Positions 61,399 through 64,000 of a stretch of DNA of 64,000 nucleotides are shown here, piece after piece (the first letter of the stretch is position 1; every line of letters begins with the position of its first letter). The notes under the pieces were generated by a model. That model was not told where the DNA came from. It saw nothing but the letters and a program-made list of their open reading frames with translations, and searched no databases. This DNA comes from Sipunculus nudus (Eukaryota > Annelida > Sipuncula > Golfingiida > Sipunculidae). The DNA lies in contig CM049311.1 in the NCBI GenBank assembly GCA_026874595.1, positions 68,799,453 through 68,863,452 on the forward strand, in the 5' to 3' direction. The position numbers were made by a program, and so were the translations under genes.

Positions 61399-61507
61399 CG
61401 ACTCTGATGACGTCCGGTAGACCCCCTGCGTAGCCTGCCAAGCTGACCAGATACAGAACACAATGTATCCAGACGTAAGCTCGCCAAGTCTTCAGCGTCA
61501 GCCTCAT
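61399..61507 (-). CDS. First coding exon: signal peptide and start of a probable ionotropic glutamate receptor
   Basis: On the minus strand ATG (61507-61505) opens MRLTLKTWRAYVWIHCVLYL then VSLAGYAGGLPDVIRV, with a final G codon split after its first base (36 codons, phase 1). The donor GTGAGTAAAAG (61398 downward) is near consensus. An in-frame TGA lies 13 codons upstream (61546-61544) and GCC precedes the ATG, supporting this start. Residues 2-27 are a signal peptide; the mature part LPDVIRVG resembles the first beta-strand of the amino-terminal domain of kainate/AMPA-type receptors (usually ...IRIGGLF or IRIGAIF). Such receptors are plasma-membrane glutamate-gated cation channels. Remaining exons would lie at lower coordinates but were not found. 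The exon call is fairly firm; family identity rests on a few residues. Confidence 0.65.
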
Positions 61508-62191
61508 GGCGTCAAAACCACAACAACGCCTCGTGAATATTCCTCATCCCAACTTGGATGAGGTCCACAGAGCTTAAAATCCACACTCTTCATACCCAGT
61601 CCGCTAACAGATGCGGTCTTGATGCCAGGTTTTTCTCTCAGGAGCGCACCTAAAGGGGACTACAGTAACCAGCTGAAAGAGAGCGTCGTTACACACAGGC
61701 CAGCATCACCACAAACGCTTTCTGACAGCCTCACCAAGCAAACTTCCAGCGGCCCATGTCGAGTCGTTTGACTCTGCTTCAAGCCAGTTATTGAACATTG
61801 ATGTTCTAATTCCATAGACCAAAGCCAGTGTGTTGAGTCAAAGAGTCTAGGACCACGCTGAATCTATAGCAGCTTGGCCGTTCCTCATTCAATACTCTCT
61901 CATGCCGCTTTGCCGACGCATCTCTGCATCATGCGTGGTAACGCCGGTAGGGGGCAGTATCTCACGTGGTTCCATCCATGCGCTGGACAACAAAACCGCA
62001 GCCAGTACAGAGGCTGAATAAAGAAAGATACAGACTTGTGAAGGCGTCAGCCGGGGTCTTTTGTAGCACATATAGAGATCGGTCATGCCCACTCGTTAGA
62101 GTATTAAGATAAGCGGCGGAGATCAAAGTCCACAGATGTATGCCAAGGTTCTGAGTCCGATTTCTGCGTCCATCAACAGTAACTGGGATTC
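61508..62191 (-). other. Probable 5' UTR of the receptor-like gene
   Basis: This block is markedly GC-richer than its flanks. On the minus strand it begins right after ATTTTTTTCAG (62202-62192), a good splice acceptor, so coding exon and UTR may form one exon of about 793 bp preceded by an untranslated exon outside the block. Alternatively transcription starts within it. It contains a 67-codon upstream frame (62092-61889) with a hydrophobic stretch, MGMTDLYMCYKRPRLTPSQV onward, which could act as an upstream ORF. No TATA box is evident. Confidence 0.45.
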
Positions 62192-62791
62192 CTGAAAAAA
62201 ATAGGTGTCAATTACATGACAAATTCCAGGAATCTTCTATATATACAGACCATTACTGTGAAGGAATACTCATGATCATGTGACACTGTGGATACATGTA
62301 ATTAACGCTGAAACATTAAAATCTTTAATAATAATTATAATTCACAACAATTCACAACAAATCGTTCGCTAATTTTAACAACCCGTCCTCGTTCAGATGA
62401 CACAATGTGGAGACAACGAGTTATTGAATTGATGTTACCCATATTTGTATTATATATAACGATTCCTTAACATTTCTCCTCCTAATTAAACAATAATAGT
62501 ATATGTATAACTTTAAATTGTACATATTTCGTTTTCTTATTTAAGTCTCAGAATAGAAACAAGTAGTCAACTTGCTAGTACATGTAGTCAATCTATTTTT
62601 AATCTACCAGAAAAATAAGGTATTCATAGGTAATGCTAATTGTCAAATTTTATTATTTTAATGAAACAATTTTTAAATATTCATTGTACATCACCAATTT
62701 AGTTTTGCCCTTAAATTTTATTCCTTGAATGTCACTTTATATGAACAATATTATTTTCAATTTAAATAATTCCTCTCATTTTATCATTATT
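62192..62791. other. AT-rich non-coding
   Basis: Nothing recognised beyond the acceptor-like tract at its left edge. It could be intron or promoter. Confidence 0.45.
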
Positions 62792-63549
62792 ACCTCCGCC
62801 AAGCATAGCGGCTGGGTTTCTGTTTTGGTGGCGTTTGTTTGTTTATCTGTTAGCAAGATTACTTAAAAACGGAGTCTTGATGACATTTTCAAGAAAGCTC
62901 GGCAATGATACAAGGAACAAATTAATTAATTTTTGGGGTGATCCATGCGTAAATAACCCCGAAATGAGTGTTTTATGGGGTGTTATAGCACATTTGTTTA
63001 CACGTAGCAGGTGACGATATAGCCATCTTTGGAACATCACAGAGGACAAAATCGTCACTCCACGTGTACGTGCCGTTTCCTTGAAAGGTGTCAGTAAATC
63101 AAGGTACAGCATGCGGGCCTTATGGTTGTTATTTGTTGTGTTTATAGGCCTGGGCCTTGTTGCATTAAGAATGTTAAATGACTTAAGCCCCTTAAAGGTA
63201 TTAAATGATTTTGATTAAATTTTCAGTATAGCTCGGCAATGATACAGGGAGCAAATTATTATATTTTAAGGGGTGATCGATGCGTAAATAGACGCGGAAT
63301 GAGTGTTTTATGGGGTTTTATAGCGCATTTGTTTACACGTGGACGTAACATATAACGATATGGCCATCTTTGGAGTGCGAGTCGTGACGTCATAGAGGAC
63401 AATGACGTCCCGCCACATGTACGTGTCGTTTCTCTGAAGGGTGTCAGTAAATCAACATACAGCATGGGAGCCTTTTTCATCAGAAAAAAATGTTGCATTT
63501 CTGACAATGCCATGTGGGGGTAGGCCTAATGAGCTGCCTTGGCGGAGGT
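62792..63549. mobile_element. Foldback/MITE-like element, ACCTCCGCCAAG ... CTTGGCGGAGGT, with internal tandem duplication
   Basis: Perfect 12-bp terminal inverted repeats ACCTCCGCCAAG (62792-62803) and CTTGGCGGAGGT (63538-63549) bound a 758-bp non-coding element. Internally two units repeat with a period of about 334 bp: AGCTCGGCAATGATACA at 62896 and 63230, each followed by GGGGTGATC(C/G)ATGCGTAAAT, GAATGAGTGTTTTATGGGGT-like sequence, TTTGTTTACACGT, CCATCTTTGGA, GTCATAGAGGACAA-like and AGGGTGTCAGTAAATCAA-like blocks. I recall this CTTGGCGGAGGTCTG-ended repeat as widespread in marine invertebrates. Minus frames inside (62843-63112, 63259-63513) are repeat translations. Confidence 0.75.
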
Positions 63550-63551
63550 CT

Positions 63552-63602
63552 GTAGTAGTAGTAGTACTAGTAGTAGTAGCAGCAGCAGCAGCAGTAGTAG
63601 AA
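63552..63602. repeat. (GTA)n(GCA)n trinucleotide microsatellite
   Basis: About nine GTA/TAG units, five or six GCA units, then GTAGTAG. It starts two bases after the terminal repeat of the foldback element. Confidence 0.9.
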
Positions 63603-64000
63603 GTAACAGTGATGGCGAGGTTGCTAATTAAAAGCAGATTTTTACTTAAAAAACACCTTGTGTAAAAAATGACAGAATAAGTGCACATACATGAAAATAA
63701 CTGAGTTTACTCGGTACTTTTCAGCCAGGCAACTTCCCAAGAGAATGTACTTGCCAACAGCAATATATCCATGAAAGCAATGGCTCCCCCCGTGCATGAA
63801 GGTTGCCGCCTGTCACCATAGCGGTAACCATTGAGCTTTGTCCTGACCTAGATCTAGTCACGTGTCATCACACGGGGTTCTCGGTTTACATCCCAAACTG
63901 AAACCACATCAAGAAAAAACATCTCCCAAGATATAACTATGTCCTTTAAACCTTATCGGTTGTCACACGCACCGGTGGGCAAACGTTAAAGTTAATTAAT
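63603..64000. other. Non-coding right edge
   Basis: No gene or named repeat recognised. Confidence 0.5.

Noticed and set aside
63441-63688. Frames with poly-Val/Ala or poly-Thr/Ala
   Set aside because: They are translations of the GTA/GCA trinucleotide array.
1-64000. CRISPR arrays, rRNA genes, bacterial-type operons, viral structural genes
   Set aside because: None seen. The tandem repeats present are satellites or microsatellites without unique equal-length spacers.

Overview
This window is ordinary-to-repeat-rich intergenic and intronic DNA from an animal nuclear genome, most likely a mollusc (bivalve-like). It is strongly AT-rich, with long (TA)n, (CT)n/(AG)n and (AC)n microsatellites and G/C homopolymers. 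There are no bacterial-style operons. It carries CR1/L2-type LINE fragments, tRNA-derived SINEs, miniature inverted-repeat elements and several tandem-module repeats of a style I associate with molluscan genomes. The species assignment is inference. Nearly all open frames are short and look like chance or repeat-derived frames.

Protein-coding signal of host type is sparse. The best is on the minus strand at 61399-61507: a first coding exon with a signal peptide, ending in a strong GTGAGT donor. Its last residues (LPDVIRV, then a split G) resemble the start of the mature amino-terminal domain of ionotropic glutamate receptors. It sits in a GC-richer block reaching an acceptor-like site near 62191, so the gene would run leftwards from about 62.2 kb. 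A second, weaker signal-peptide exon lies on the plus strand at 12654-12717. I could not identify downstream exons for either. A frameshifted piece near 5.5 kb faintly resembles the APMAP/strictosidine-synthase family.

Mobile-element content, left to right: inverted-repeat elements of one family at 6.1-7.1, 28.1 and 34.6-35.4 kb; a composite module repeat at 9.5-10.6, 16.8-17.7, 46.5-47.6 and 56.2-57.7 kb; a 5'-truncated LINE at 17.8-18.6 kb; a hAT-like MITE at 23.5 kb with fragments at 41.2 and 46.6 kb; a foldback element at 26.9-27.4 kb; two TRIM retrotransposons at 30.1 and 42.9 kb; a probable LTR with a CRE/TATA promoter at 32.8-34.0 kb; a LINE reverse-transcriptase relic at 36.8-37.6 kb; SINE-like copies at 38.0, 39.1 and 58.0 kb; a repeat carrying nuclear-receptor-like DR1 motifs at 45.7-46.3 kb; a LINE ORF1 relic at 49.4-50.1 kb; an octamer-rich 375-bp tandem repeat at 50.9-52.2 kb; and a foldback element at 62.8-63.5 kb.

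The most notable system is the pair of about 430-bp TRIMs. Their roughly 155-bp LTRs each contain a tRNA-like pol III promoter (A and B boxes). They have a primer-binding site matching the complement of the tRNA-Pro 3' end, a polypurine tract and 4-bp target duplications. The LTR is therefore itself a tRNA-derived unit, the layout I recall being named Helenus. Whether this family has been catalogued in this species cannot be told from the sequence.
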